A stretch of DNA of 64,000 nucleotides from Larix kaempferi (taxonomy: Eukaryota; Streptophyta; Pinopsida; Pinales; Pinaceae), in assembly GCA_027924585.1 (NCBI GenBank), contig BSBM01000370.1, positions 30,091,501 through 30,155,500 of the forward strand. The letters are read 5' to 3'. The position numbers were made by a program, and so were the translations under genes. The number at the start of each line of letters is the position of its first letter. The first letter of the stretch is position 1. A model generated the notes under the pieces. That model made no database searches and was not told where the DNA came from. It saw nothing but the letters and a program-made list of their open reading frames with translations. Positions 11,893-22,392 of this stretch are shown here, one piece after another.

Positions 11893-13143
11893 AGTGGTAG
11901 TAGAAGATTTGCATCCTGAATAGTTAGATGTGAAAACAACTTTTCTCCATGAGGATTTGGAGCAAGAGATTTATATGCACTAGCAAAAGGGGTATGAGGT
12001 TTAAGGGAAGGAGAATTTGGTATGCATATTGAAGAAGAGCTTGTATGGCCTAAAGAAAGCTCTAAGGCAGCACTATTTGAAATTCGATAGGTTTATGATA
12101 GAACAAGGTTATAGTAGATGTCATTTTGACCACTGTGTTTATTTCAACGGGCTAGATAATGGAAGCTATATTATGTTGTTATTGTATGTAGTTGGCATGC
12201 TTGTTGCAGGGTCTAACATGCATGATATAAATCCTCTCAAAAGTAAATTAGCTAATTCATTTGCGATGAAGGATTTGGATGATGCCAAGCAAATCCTTGA
12301 TATGAAAATAACAAGAGACATGAAAAATCACAAATTGACATTCTCTCAGGGTGAGTACATAGAGAAGGTGTTGGACAGGTTTAGAATGTAAGATGCAAAA
12401 CTAGTTAGTGCACCTTTGTCCAACCATTTCAAACTAACTAAGGAGATGTGCCCTATGACACAAAATGAGATAGAATGCATGTCCAAGGTCCCTTATTCAT
12501 CAGCAATTGGTAGCTTGATGTATGCGATGGTGTGCACAAGACCATATATTGCACATGCAATGGGAGTTGTGAGCAAGTATATGAACAATCCAGGAAAAGA
12601 GCATTGGAAGGCAGTAAAGTGGATTCTTAGGTATTTGAGAGCAACTACTACTCATGCATTATGTTTTGGAGGTTTAGACACTACTCTACAAGGATGTGTT
12701 GATGTGGATATGGCATATGATAAAGGTAGCAAGAAGAGCACCATAGGCTATGTTTTTACTGTAGGTGGAACAATGGTAAGTTGGATTTCGAAACTACAGA
12801 AGGTTGTTGCAATTTCAACAATAGAAGCAAAATATGTTGTTTCTATAGAGGCTAGTAAAGAGATGATTTGACTATATAGGTTCATGGAGGAATTGGGTAA
12901 GAAGCAGGAGAATAGCGGGTTGTATTGTGACAGCCAGAGTGCCATTCATCTTGCAAACAACTCAATATTCCATTCTAAGACTAAAAATATACAACTAAGG
13001 TATTGTTTCATACTATCTGTCTTAGAAGATGGATAGTTGAAGTTGGAAAAGATACATACTAGCCATAATCCTACAGACATGTTAACAAAGGTGGTAACCA
13101 GGGAGAAACTGAGTTCCTGCTCGGTTTCAGTTGGACTTCAAGC
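11893..13143 (+). pseudogene. Copia RT (C-terminal part) and RNase H, family of element B
   Basis: The frame begins in the RT domain at LDVKTTFLH, runs through KKSLYGLK and the segment that should carry the catalytic Y-V-D-D (here YVVGMLVAG, so both Asp are lost), then MKDL and GEYIEKVLDRF. RNase H follows from about 12470 with CTRPYIAHAMG, a substituted D-V-D-M-A motif, WISKLQKVVA, YCDSQSAIHLANN and PTDMLTK. In-frame stops lie near 11924, 11980, 12001, 12388, 12868 and 13033. The loss of the catalytic pair means the RT was dead whatever the stops do. Confidence 0.9.
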
Positions 13144-13243
13144 ATGAAGGTGAAGATGAGAAACTTGTCAGGTCTAAGGTGGACCATAGTCTAGCAGATA
13201 CAACAACGATAGAGTTGTTATGATCAGTCTCCAAGTGGGAGAT

Positions 13244-13781
13244 TATTGGTTGTGGAACCTGATTATCTTCTTGATGAAACCAACCCCTATTGTTGTGAAA
13301 ATTTTTAAAATGCCTTGTAAAATTTTGTAATTCCGTAGTCATTTGGATCATTATTGACTTGGTCAATAATGGGTTTAGATAGTGGTTTATGAGCCCATGG
13401 TTTTGTGTAGCCTATGGTATTTTCCCATGGTTATTATTAGATCGTACATCTAATGGTAGAAGTTATGTTAGGGTTGTTTGCCTTAGAAGGCAGCCCTCCT
13501 TTATGTATGAGGAAATTGTATTGCGAATGAGTATTGTGAAAGATCAATGTGTTTGAGAGAGAGACTATGAGAGAGTGAAGAGGAAGTTGCAACGGATGTG
13601 ATGCGGGTTATATGCCTTCATTTTGTTGGACAATAAAATAGAAAGGATTGGTTGTTTCTCAGTGGACGTAACCCATATTGGGTGAACCACGTATATTGAT
13701 GTCTCTCTTGTATTTTGTTCTTATGTGTTTTATTTCTGCATTTATTTTATGTTATTTATTTGTGATCCTATTTTTCTAACA
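13244..13781 (+). repeat. 3' LTR of element C (538 bp)
   Basis: Preceded by the polypurine tract 'ccaagtgggagat' (about 13231-13243). The 5' terminus reads TATTGG, where the family has TGTTGG; the 3' end is TTTTTCTAACA. Reverse-complemented, it matches the LTRs of element B, sharing the 'tgggtgaaccacgtatattg' type block and 'atgtgttttatttctgcat'. Confidence 0.85.
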
Positions 13782-13782
13782 A

Positions 13783-14124
13783 TTGAAACATGTACCAAGG
13801 ATGTGGTCCAAAAAATTTCACACCGTCATGAAGATCCATGGTTTCAGTAGAAGTGAATTCGACCATTGTGCATATTATATAAGGTTTGATGATAGAAATT
13901 TTGTTATCTTACTATTGTATATTGATGATATGTTGGTTGTTGGCCCTAGCATGAAGAAAATCATTGGTATTAAAGCTCATTTGGCTAGGACATTTGAAAT
14001 GAAGGATTTAGGAGCAACAAATCAAATTTTAGGGATGAAGATATATAGGGACAAAATAGGTAGGAAGATTTGGTTAAGTCAAAATTCATATATAGAAAAA
14101 ATCATGCAGTGTTTCAATACATAG
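13783..14124 (+). pseudogene. Copia RT fragment of element D
   Basis: The 113-codon frame contains VPRMWSKKF (equivalent to the APR-W-Y region), an intact catalytic YIDDMLVVG and MKDLGATNQILGMKI, ending at QCFNT. This is roughly the last third of a Ty1/copia RT domain. Everything upstream (gag, protease, integrase, RT fingers) is missing at the junction with the LTR of element C. A stop follows the last codon, before the duplicated segments. Confidence 0.9.
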
Positions 14125-14463
14125 AATGTAAATCCAATTAGTGGTCTTAATGCTCATTTGGCTAGGACATTTGAAATGAAGGATTTAGGAGCAACAAATC
14201 AAATTTTAGGGATGAAGATATATAGGGACAAAATAGGTAGGAAGATTTGGTTAGGTCAAAAGTCATATATAGAAAAAATCATGCAGTGTTTCAATACATA
14301 GAATGTAAATCCAATTAGTGTTTTTTTGGATTTAGGAGCAACAAATCAAATTTTAGGGATGAAGATATATAGGGACAAAATAGGTAGGAAGATTTGGTTA
14401 AGTCAAAAGTCATATATAGAAAAAATCATGCAGTGTTTCAATACATAGAATGTAAATCCAATT
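13975..14463 (+). repeat. Tandem triplication of an RT segment
   Basis: Units begin at 13975 and 14152 (177 bp apart). A third, shorter unit resumes at 14328 after 'gtttttttgga'. All three contain 'ggatttaggagcaacaaatc' and 'agaaaaaatcatgcagtgtt' with very few differences. The copies are much more alike than the rest of this decayed element, so the amplification is later than the decay. Confidence 0.9.
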
Positions 14464-14534
14464 ATTATTATTATTATTTTATTTTTTTTCTCTGTCTGAA
14501 CAGTGGCCTAGAATAAAAGTAGAAAAGACAAGAA

Positions 14535-15178
14535 TGTCTCGTGTACTGTATTCATCAATAGTATAAAGCCTCATGTTCTCCATGGTGAGCACCAGATTGA
14601 ATATTGCTCAAGTAATGGGAGTCGTTATCCTGTTCATGGTGAATCGTGGTAAGGAGCATTGGAATGTTGTGAAGTGGATAGTTGGATATTTAAGGGGTAC
14701 TTCAGATATTGTTATTTGCTACAAATTGATAGATTTACAAATTAAAGGTTTTGCATATTTAGATTTTGGTGGAGATAAATATGGACAAAATTCTACTACA
14801 TGATATACTTTCATTGTTGTTGATGGAGCTGTAACATGGACGTCTAATTTGTATCCAATGGTGTCGTTATCAACCACTTAATTAGAATATGTGGCCGCAA
14901 TTGAGGCTAGTAGAGAGGCAATATGGCTAGAGAGATTGATGGATGACTTCAAGATTATGCATGGGAATATCACTTTGAATTGTAATAGTCAAAGTGTTAT
15001 TTACTTAGTGAAGAATCCAACATTTCATGATCACACGAAGCTTATTGATATTAAGATCCATTTCATAAGAAAAGTGGTAGAATAAGGTAGGATCCTATTG
15101 GAGAAAACTAATATTGATGAGAATGATTTAGATATGCTTACAAAGTTGGTCAAAATAGAGAAGTTTGAATGGTGTTAA
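14535..15178 (+). pseudogene. Copia RNase H region of element D
   Basis: Translation gives VSTRLNIAQVMGVV, EHWNVVKWIVGYLRGT, AYLDFGGDKYGQ (the D-x-D-x-A-G-D region, degraded), then EASREAIWLERLM, LNCNSQSVIYLVKN and, near 15117, EN-D-LDMLTK. Stops near 14801, 14879 and 15083 break the frame. It lies in the normal place between RT and the polypurine tract, after a short T-rich interruption at about 14460-14500. Confidence 0.85.
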
Positions 15179-15285
15179 ACTTCTCTTGGCTTGCTGAAAA
15201 TGTGATGAAGGCAGCATTGGGAAATGCCACATGAATGGAAAGCATAGGAAATGGACTTCATGTATATCAACTTCAAGTGGGAGAA

Positions 15286-15696
15286 TGTTATGAGTTGAAC
15301 TCAATATCCATATCTATGACATTTTCATGTATAGTGGTACATGACTATCCCCTTGCGTGATTCGTATGTGTTGAGGGGGTTGACCAAGCCCTCCTTGCCT
15401 TGAGATTTGGAGGTGAATCGCTTGAGGTGAAAGTTTCTAGACCCTTTTAGCCTATTTTAGTTTCTTCTTTAGCCTATTTTAGTTTCTTCTAGAATCCTCA
15501 TATGTATTGTATAAAAGGGAAGTGATCCATGGAAATGTATCACAAGAGAAGAAAACATTGTAATTTTTTTGTCAAGTAATAATAAAAGATTGAATATGCA
15601 TTTTCCCTATGGTTTTACCTATGCACAACAAGGTTTCCACATAAATCTTGTGTTCTATTGCTATTATTGTTTGCTTCACTTTTTATTTTTCTAACA
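15286..15696 (+). repeat. 3' LTR of element D (411 bp)
   Basis: TGTTATGAG at the start and TTTTTCTAACA at the end; preceded by a polypurine tract. The last ~180 bp recur at 50586-50746 with the same downstream flank. Confidence 0.85.
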
Positions 15697-17110
15697 TGAA
15701 GCAAGACTAAGTTCACAACCAATTTTCATGCATAACGAAAGGAGTAATATGTTGGGAAAAGAATCATTTTCAGCGAGCATCACTTTATAACACCCGATCA
15801 AGTGCCATGAGATTGTATTTCACTCACCTTTGGATTCTTTTTAAGCACTCTAAGGTTACCATAATGGTTTTCATGTTGTTATTGGGACCTGGTTGGAGTC
15901 ATATTTTTCTCAAAAGTTTCCACAAAGAAGTAGGTATTTAATACTTCTTATTGTCAGTAGATCTCCTAATGGTTTAATTTTTTAACATTTCATCACACTG
16001 CACACTAATCATATCTACTTCCGCATAATCATGATATCGATGTAGGTCTGGATGTCATTCAACCATTATATCTATGATTTCACATACCATTTATTGAGCC
16101 AACATAGTTTAGGATAGAAATACAATAGATTTTGTTTTCTTGCTGGTCTTTAGAATTTAATTTTAGGCTTGGTTTTGGTTTGGTAATCAAATAAGCTCAT
16201 CAGGTAATGGATTCGTTTTTATTTTCTGTTAACTTGATTTCCTCTTCATTTCTTTTTACATAATAGTTGCTTTATTTTTGCTTTTGAATAATTAATTATG
16301 GTAACAAAAAACTTCACCCTACTCATTTTGAATCTAAAGGTTGAATTGAACTTTAGTTTTCTTTTATTTCATAAGTAAACCAAGTGTAGAATTTCATGTG
16401 AGAAAGGTTTGGAAGAAGAATTGCCCTACTTTGCTCATTTTCATTTTCCTACTACTGAAAATTGGTAAGTTGAAAGAAGAGATTAGTAACACATGAATAG
16501 GTATGGGATTTGTTTAATAAAAGCATTGGTTTTCTATTATGGATCAAAATGTTTATTTTAGAAGCAAACCTTTCTAATGTTTATGTTGGTTTTCTATTAT
16601 GGATCAATCATTCAAGTTTGTCATAGCAATTTTTTGTTAGTCATGCTCATGTGGCATGGATGTTTTAACGTATAGAGGAAGAGTTGGTTTAAGCCTATTT
16701 GGATTTCTAAATTTAAAGGATATACGATTTAGGAAATTATTGTTTATAAATTTGTTGAGGAGCATAAAATCTAACTAGTTGATGATCTTACAATTTGTGT
16801 TCGTATCATGGTGTTTTCTAACCAAATGAACACACACTCCTAGAAGCATGGTATATTCTAATTTTTGGAAAATATGACACATGTACAAAGCATTTATGAC
16901 TTGGTCTTTTGATTCCATTATGCCCAACATTGGAAAAGCACTAGTCCCTTTTCTTCCATCACATTAATTTTTATACTACAAAAAAGACACATCTCATTAA
17001 GGCTTACTCTCTTTGTCTATCATTGAACTTTAATGCATTTACTCTTAACAATCTTATGTAGGTACAATAACCCTTGACTTGGAAGAGAGACAACCTAAAT
17101 TTGGAGAGGG

Positions 17111-17208
17111 TGTTACTGAGGTGGCAATGAGTAGCTCCTCTAAGTTTCCCTTGGGTTAGCGTTGTTATTTTGGGATTTAAATTTCACATGCTAACTTGGG
17201 AGGTAACA
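17111..17208 (+). repeat. Very short LTR-like repeat (98 bp), copy 1a
   Basis: TGTTAC at the left and GTAACA at the right form a perfect 6-bp inverted terminus. Just upstream is a polypurine stretch 'ttggagaggg'; 2 bp downstream is a primer-binding-site-like sequence. Related units lie at 20556-20652 and 20820-20918, and again in copy 2. Similarity also extends about 200 bp upstream of each unit, as expected if the 3' interior of the element precedes each LTR. Confidence 0.6.
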
Positions 17209-17210
17209 TT

Positions 17211-17229
17211 TTGGCATTTTGTCGAGGAT
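17211..17229 (+). promoter_or_regulatory. Primer-binding-site-like sequence (tRNA-Asp type, decayed)
   Basis: 'ttggcattttgtcgagga' (copy 2, at 52303: 'ttggcattttgtcgggga') resembles the Athila-type gypsy primer site TGGCGCCGTTGCCGGGGA, with C-to-T and G-to-A changes and a gap. Its position right after the short LTR supports the reading. Confidence 0.5.
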
Positions 17230-17631
17230 AAAGAGCATTTCAAAAAAAATTGAAGACTATGCTTCTTGATATTTTGTGAGAAGGTTGTCTTATTCTCACA
17301 TGGTGACTCCATGAAGGGAAGAATCCCTTTTCCTTATAGATTTTGAATACTTGTTTCCTGTAGAGGTGAAGCATTTAACATTGTGAAGGCACTTGAAGGT
17401 TCAGCATGGCGACTTCACTTCTTTGATTTTAGTATAATGTATGCATAAAATTTTCAAATTTTGAGAAACATGGAATGGTCCCCATATGCATGTTGGTTTC
17501 CCTAGTTTGACTTCTTGGATATCCCAGGGTGTCTAAATAAGTGGGATGATGTTATGATTGAAAAATTTGATGACTATGGTTTAATTTTTTGTGAGCAGGT
17601 TGATTAAACTATAGGACATGTCACATATTTC

Positions 17632-18186
17632 ATGAAGCTTATCTTGGACTTTGTTATTTTTCATGAATATATCATGATGATTTTTTTTATGATTTCCCTT
17701 GATGGTATTGTAATGGAGTGGTTTGGTGATTTGGGAAAAGGAGAAATATCTTCATCTGCAAGTTTTATTAAGATATTTCTCAAGGAATGGGATCATAACT
17801 ATGAATATTCCTTGATGGAGCAATTGTTTTCATCCAATGAACCACCTTTGCATCATATTTCAAATATAGAAGAAGAGGTGGATGAAGAAGACATGTCTAA
17901 TGCATCTCCAAGTGAATAATATTTTGTTGATGAAAGCACACAAGCATCCACTTCATCCTCTTGTTGTCAAGACAAAGGTTTGATTTTGAATCATAGTAGG
18001 GACATGGACTGTTGGAAAAGTTGTAAAGACCCTATCTATGATACTTGTAGTGATGTGTCTAGTGAAGGTATTGTAGATTTTGAATCTTTGGGAAAGCCTA
18101 ACATTGAGGAGGTAACTGTAGAAATTTTGTATGTTATTTCCAGCCATATTCTCCTATTAATAATACGAATTTTGGGTGTCATATAA
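17632..18186 (+). pseudogene. Gypsy-like gag remnant (copy 1)
   Basis: After the primer-site-like sequence, translation shows HEYIMM, F-x-x-SLDGIVMEWFGDLGKG, ISSSASFIKIFLKEW. This matches the pattern of the Retrotrans_gag core (F-x-x-S-L-x-G-x-A-x-x-W-F...I-S-S-x-x-x-F-x-x-x-F). It continues as an acidic linker (EEEVDEEDMSNASPSE), a stop at about 17917, and a Cys/Asp-rich tail (DMDCWKSCKDPI, SSEGIVDFESLG) in the same frame. The tail is not a recognised domain. No protease or RT follows. In copy 2 the linker stop is absent but two other stops break the gag core, so the copies have decayed independently. Confidence 0.55.
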
Positions 18187-20555
18187 AGCATATTTATGCA
18201 GATTTGTTTCAGCCATCTATGACAGATTTCATTTTAGCACTTTTAAGACAATTTCTAGCCATGTTCTATTAGGGATAATGCAAATTTATCCTAAAAATTG
18301 GAGAATTTTTATGATGGTAAACATGCATAAATTTTCCAACCACACCTATGCTCAGATTTTTGTGAAATTATGGATGAGTTTTTAGTTGAAAAATGCGTTC
18401 TACGAGCTACAAATTGTTTGGTACATCAAGCTTTTGCAGAAATTTCCAACCACTATTTTCTTCATGTTTCTCTCATATTTTGCATGTTATTTCAGCTGAA
18501 AAATAGAATTTTAATGTTGGAAATGGTATGGGACAGCCAGCACTTCATGTTGAATTATCTTACAAAAATTTATAACCATAAAAAAGAGGGTTTTAAGCCC
18601 TAAATTTAGAGCTATTTTTTTAAAGCTGTAATGTTATGCCATATCTCATGTACATCTTATTTGGAGTGTAATGTTATGCCATATCTCATGTACATCTTAT
18701 TTGGAGGATAACATGAGCTGGAGTTATTTTTCTTGTATATGCTTAAAGATGTTTTTGAGGGAGTTGTTTGGAGATTCACTTCTATTTTGGACAGTATTCC
18801 TCATTACACATTTGGATTGTCCTGATTATTAAAAGTTTGATGAGTTTGATAATGACATAAAGGTGTTATATTTGTTGGTCATTATATTTTTTATTATTAT
18901 TATTGTGTTCTAGGCACCACAAGACTAGACTTGTTATATGGCACTTGGGTATGTCAATTAAGAATTTTTAAGGGGTAAGGGATATAACTAAAGTGATGTT
19001 GGGGCCACCCCTTTTATCACAAAACCACACCTACCTTGGACTTAACATGATAGTGGAGACATTTTTCAAGGGATGGATTGAATTACAATGTTGTTGCACT
19101 CCACCATGACGGTTATTGTTATTTAAATATAAAAAGGTTGTCCCCTCTTACATTCCCTAACCTCGTGTGCAATTTTTGAATGGCCGATTTAAAATGGGCC
19201 AACCTAACATAGGTCATCCCACCTTGAATTATTCCATGATCATCTTATTTAAGTAAAAGGATTTATGCCATGCCATGGGCATGGGCGTGAGTTATGGATC
19301 GACTATGCATTACTTGGTCCAGAGCCACTTAGCACATGGGTCATCCCACCTTTCCAATGGCTCACTCACGTAGAATATTGGAACATCAAGGAAAATTGTA
19401 ATTAGATGTATTTTATGGACCACCCTTCTTATGCATGTGTCGTCCCTTAGCATGGATACGAGACTTCATGAAGTTGTTGACCTCTTGAGACGAGTTGGAG
19501 TTGAGTTGCCACAGCCATGTGAATGGGCCATTTGGCCTGGCATATGGTACAGTTTGACTATACTAATATAGGATTAATTGTGATTTGGAGTTGGTTGTGC
19601 CATCATTTATGGGTTGAGTTGCACATTATGTTACTCCATTTCTTTGATTGAGACCTTGGGATCAAAGTGAGGATTACTATTCCATCATTCTATTAAGGAT
19701 ATTTACTCATACTTTTATATATGTTTTGGAGATTTTTAAGAGGTTGTTGGAGTTAGTGGGCTTAGTTAATATTTCTTTGGATACAAACACATTATTAGAT
19801 AGTTTTTTAAAGAGAATGTGGAGAAAATCATATTTTATTGTAAAGGAAGTTGAGCTACACTCTCTATATAAAGAGTAGCGCTGTTTCATCTATTTTTATG
19901 ATTGGTTTGTGAGGATTTCTTTCCTCTTAGAACTACATTATATATATTCTTGAGGAAGAAATGGAGGTATCAAAGTCTTCTCCATTTAATGTAAAGCTTA
20001 TGGTATTGGATCTGGATGCATGCTAAAGTATTACTTACAAATATTTTTGAGAGGCTAAGTTTCAAGGGTAGCTTTACTATATTAGAAGGAATTATTATGA
20101 GGGTTTTACCCTTTTTAATCACCTTTGTGTCTTGTTTATGATTATGTAGTCTTAAAACTATCATCTTCATAGAGTTGTAGTGGGGTTAACATTTCATCAC
20201 AAGACAAACCCGCATTGTAATGTTTGAGGGTGACAATTTTAGGGCCCTCTAAGTTTTCTTCGACATCATCTAATATCAAGTTAAGACAAATTATTGGCAT
20301 GTCTCATAACTTTACTTGTCTTTTAAACATTCATATAAATTTCTCTCTTTGGCTTGAATTTTTGACTCCATTATGCCCAACATTGGATAGGCACTAGTCC
20401 CTTATCTTCCATCACATTGAATTTTATACTACAAAAGGGACACAAGGCTTAATCTCCTTGTCTCACCTTTAACTTTAATGCCACTAGACTTAGGAATCTT
20501 ATGTAGGGACAATCTCTCTTGAGTTGGAAGAGATCCAACCTAAAGTTGGAGAGGG

Positions 20556-20652
20556 TGTTATTGATGTGATAGTGGGTAGCCCCTCTTAGTTCCCCTTGGG
20601 CCAGCATTGTTCTTTTGGGCTTTAAATTTCACACAATAACTTTGGGGTAGCA
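20556..20652 (+). repeat. Very short LTR-like repeat (97 bp), copy 1b
   Basis: Same unit as 17111-17208: TGTTATTGATGTG at the left, GGGGTAGCA at the right, preceded by 'ttggagaggg'. Not followed by a primer site or gag, so it would be a 3' or shared LTR. Confidence 0.55.
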
Positions 20653-20819
20653 AATTGCACATAAAATCTTAAGATATACAAATGGTTTCAATATAATAAA
20701 ATTTCACAAGGCTTGCTTTCCTTGTCTCACCTTGAACTATAATGCCATTAGCCTTAGCAATATTATGTAAGGACAACCCTCCTTGAGTTGGAGGAGAGAC
20801 AACCTAAAGTTGGAGAGGG

Positions 20820-20918
20820 TGTTACTGAGATGATAGGGATATTCCCTCTTACCCCCTCTTAGTTCTCCTTGCGTTAGCACTGTTCTTTTGAGATTGAAAT
20901 TTCACTTTCGAGGTAATA
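20820..20918 (+). repeat. Very short LTR-like repeat (99 bp), copy 1c
   Basis: Third related unit, TGTTACTGAG to AGGTAATA, again directly after 'ttggagaggg'. The right terminus has lost the final CA. With the previous unit it forms a tandem, as produced by unequal LTR recombination. Confidence 0.5.
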
Positions 20919-22392
20919 GATTGCACATAAAATCTTAAGATATAGAAATGGTTTCAATATAATGAATCTATTTTTAAACTATTAATAAAATCTATAAAGA
21001 ATATATTTCTATATATTTTATCTATAATAATTAAAAATGTGTTTCATACTACATTTTACTCTCATTCTTTGCCATAAATATGATATTTAGACATTGGATG
21101 CCAAGAAGAAATTTGGGGAGAGCCAAGGTTGGAGCTCATTTGTACCATTTTTATCTCTTTTACATATGGTTGTGAGGTGTTTTCTTCCTCAATTATATTA
21201 AGAAATAAATATAATTAATTAAAAAAATAAATATCAAATACTTTTAATATATTTTTTATTCAATAATAATTGTTATTATCATAAATATATAATTACAAAA
21301 AAAATACTAATTATAATAAATCAAACAATCATATATTCCTAAAGTCTTTTTAACAAATAAAATTTAATTAAATCATAAAAATAAATTGAATAAATAGAAA
21401 AACAAACCAATAACAAACTTAAATAATATATTGAATAAGTGGAAAAATAACAAACTTAAATAATATATTGAATAAGTGGAAAGAAAACTAGTGACAAACT
21501 TAAATACCAAATTCTTGTTCATCCACTATAAAATAGTTGCTATACAATTATAGATTCTTTGGTCTCCATGCATCTCATTTTCACTTTTTGGCTTTTTTTT
21601 TTTAAGGTTTGTAGGAACTTGTGAGCACAAAAAAGTCACTTATCATAATTAGACAAATCATGTCTCATCAAGAAAACCTAACATGACTCGATCTCTTAAA
21701 ACCATGATAATTTTTAGGTTCATGTGGAGAGTTTAAGACTTCATTACCAATATATATGTAATGAACAAAGCTTATGAACAAATTAGTAAAATTACTTAGA
21801 CAATGGGTTAAAAGACTAAGGAGAAAATCAATAAATGAGTTGCAAAGCAGTAAATCTCTTCTTTTGACTAAAAGACATTGTAATTTTGTGGGAAATAGGG
21901 TTATGTATTGTCTGAATGTTTCAAGACGATGAAAAGCTTAGAAGCAACAATAACAATATCAATTTAGATATTTCTTATTTTTCTTTAAAATGTACTAGCT
22001 CTCCTACAAAAGAGGTTACAACATTAATTGACTCAATTGAATATTGTTAATAAGTTGTTAAAAAAAAATGGAATAAAATAAAGCTACTAGAGCCACACCT
22101 AAACCCACAAATCAAGTAGTGAATAATGGTTACACAATCTTGAATTTTAAACATGTCAACAACTATGTAAAAACTATAATAAATCTTATGTATCAAATAT
22201 GGATAATAAAAAACTATTATAAAAACTATGTTAAATCTTATGTATCAAATATGGATAATCTCTCTTTTTGTATTAAGTAGTTGGTGTACTCTTTATTAAT
22301 AAGAATCTTTTTCTTATTAATACAAATAATATATGTTATGTTTATTTTTTATTATATATATGGGTTAACAACCCATAAATAAATTGAATATT

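Larger units (their letters stand above)
11893..13781 (+). mobile_element. Copia element C, 5'-truncated, with 3' LTR
   Basis: It keeps only the C-terminal part of RT, RNase H, a polypurine tract and the 3' LTR. Its proteins and LTR are of the same family as element B at 35229-40540, in opposite orientation. It starts abruptly in the RT domain next to a minisatellite. Its LTR ends at 13781, directly against the RT fragment of element D. Confidence 0.85.
13782..15696 (+). mobile_element. Copia element D, 5'-truncated, with 3' LTR
   Basis: A copia lineage different from B/C (RT motif Y-I-D-D). It contains an RT fragment, a tandemly triplicated RT segment, RNase H, a polypurine tract 'cttcaagtgggagaa' (about 15271-15285) and a TGTTA...TAACA LTR. 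The LTR and the DNA after it are duplicated near 50586. Confidence 0.85.

Noticed and set aside
12748-12945. Minus-strand frame across element C
   Set aside because: Antisense shadow of the copia RNase H coding strand.
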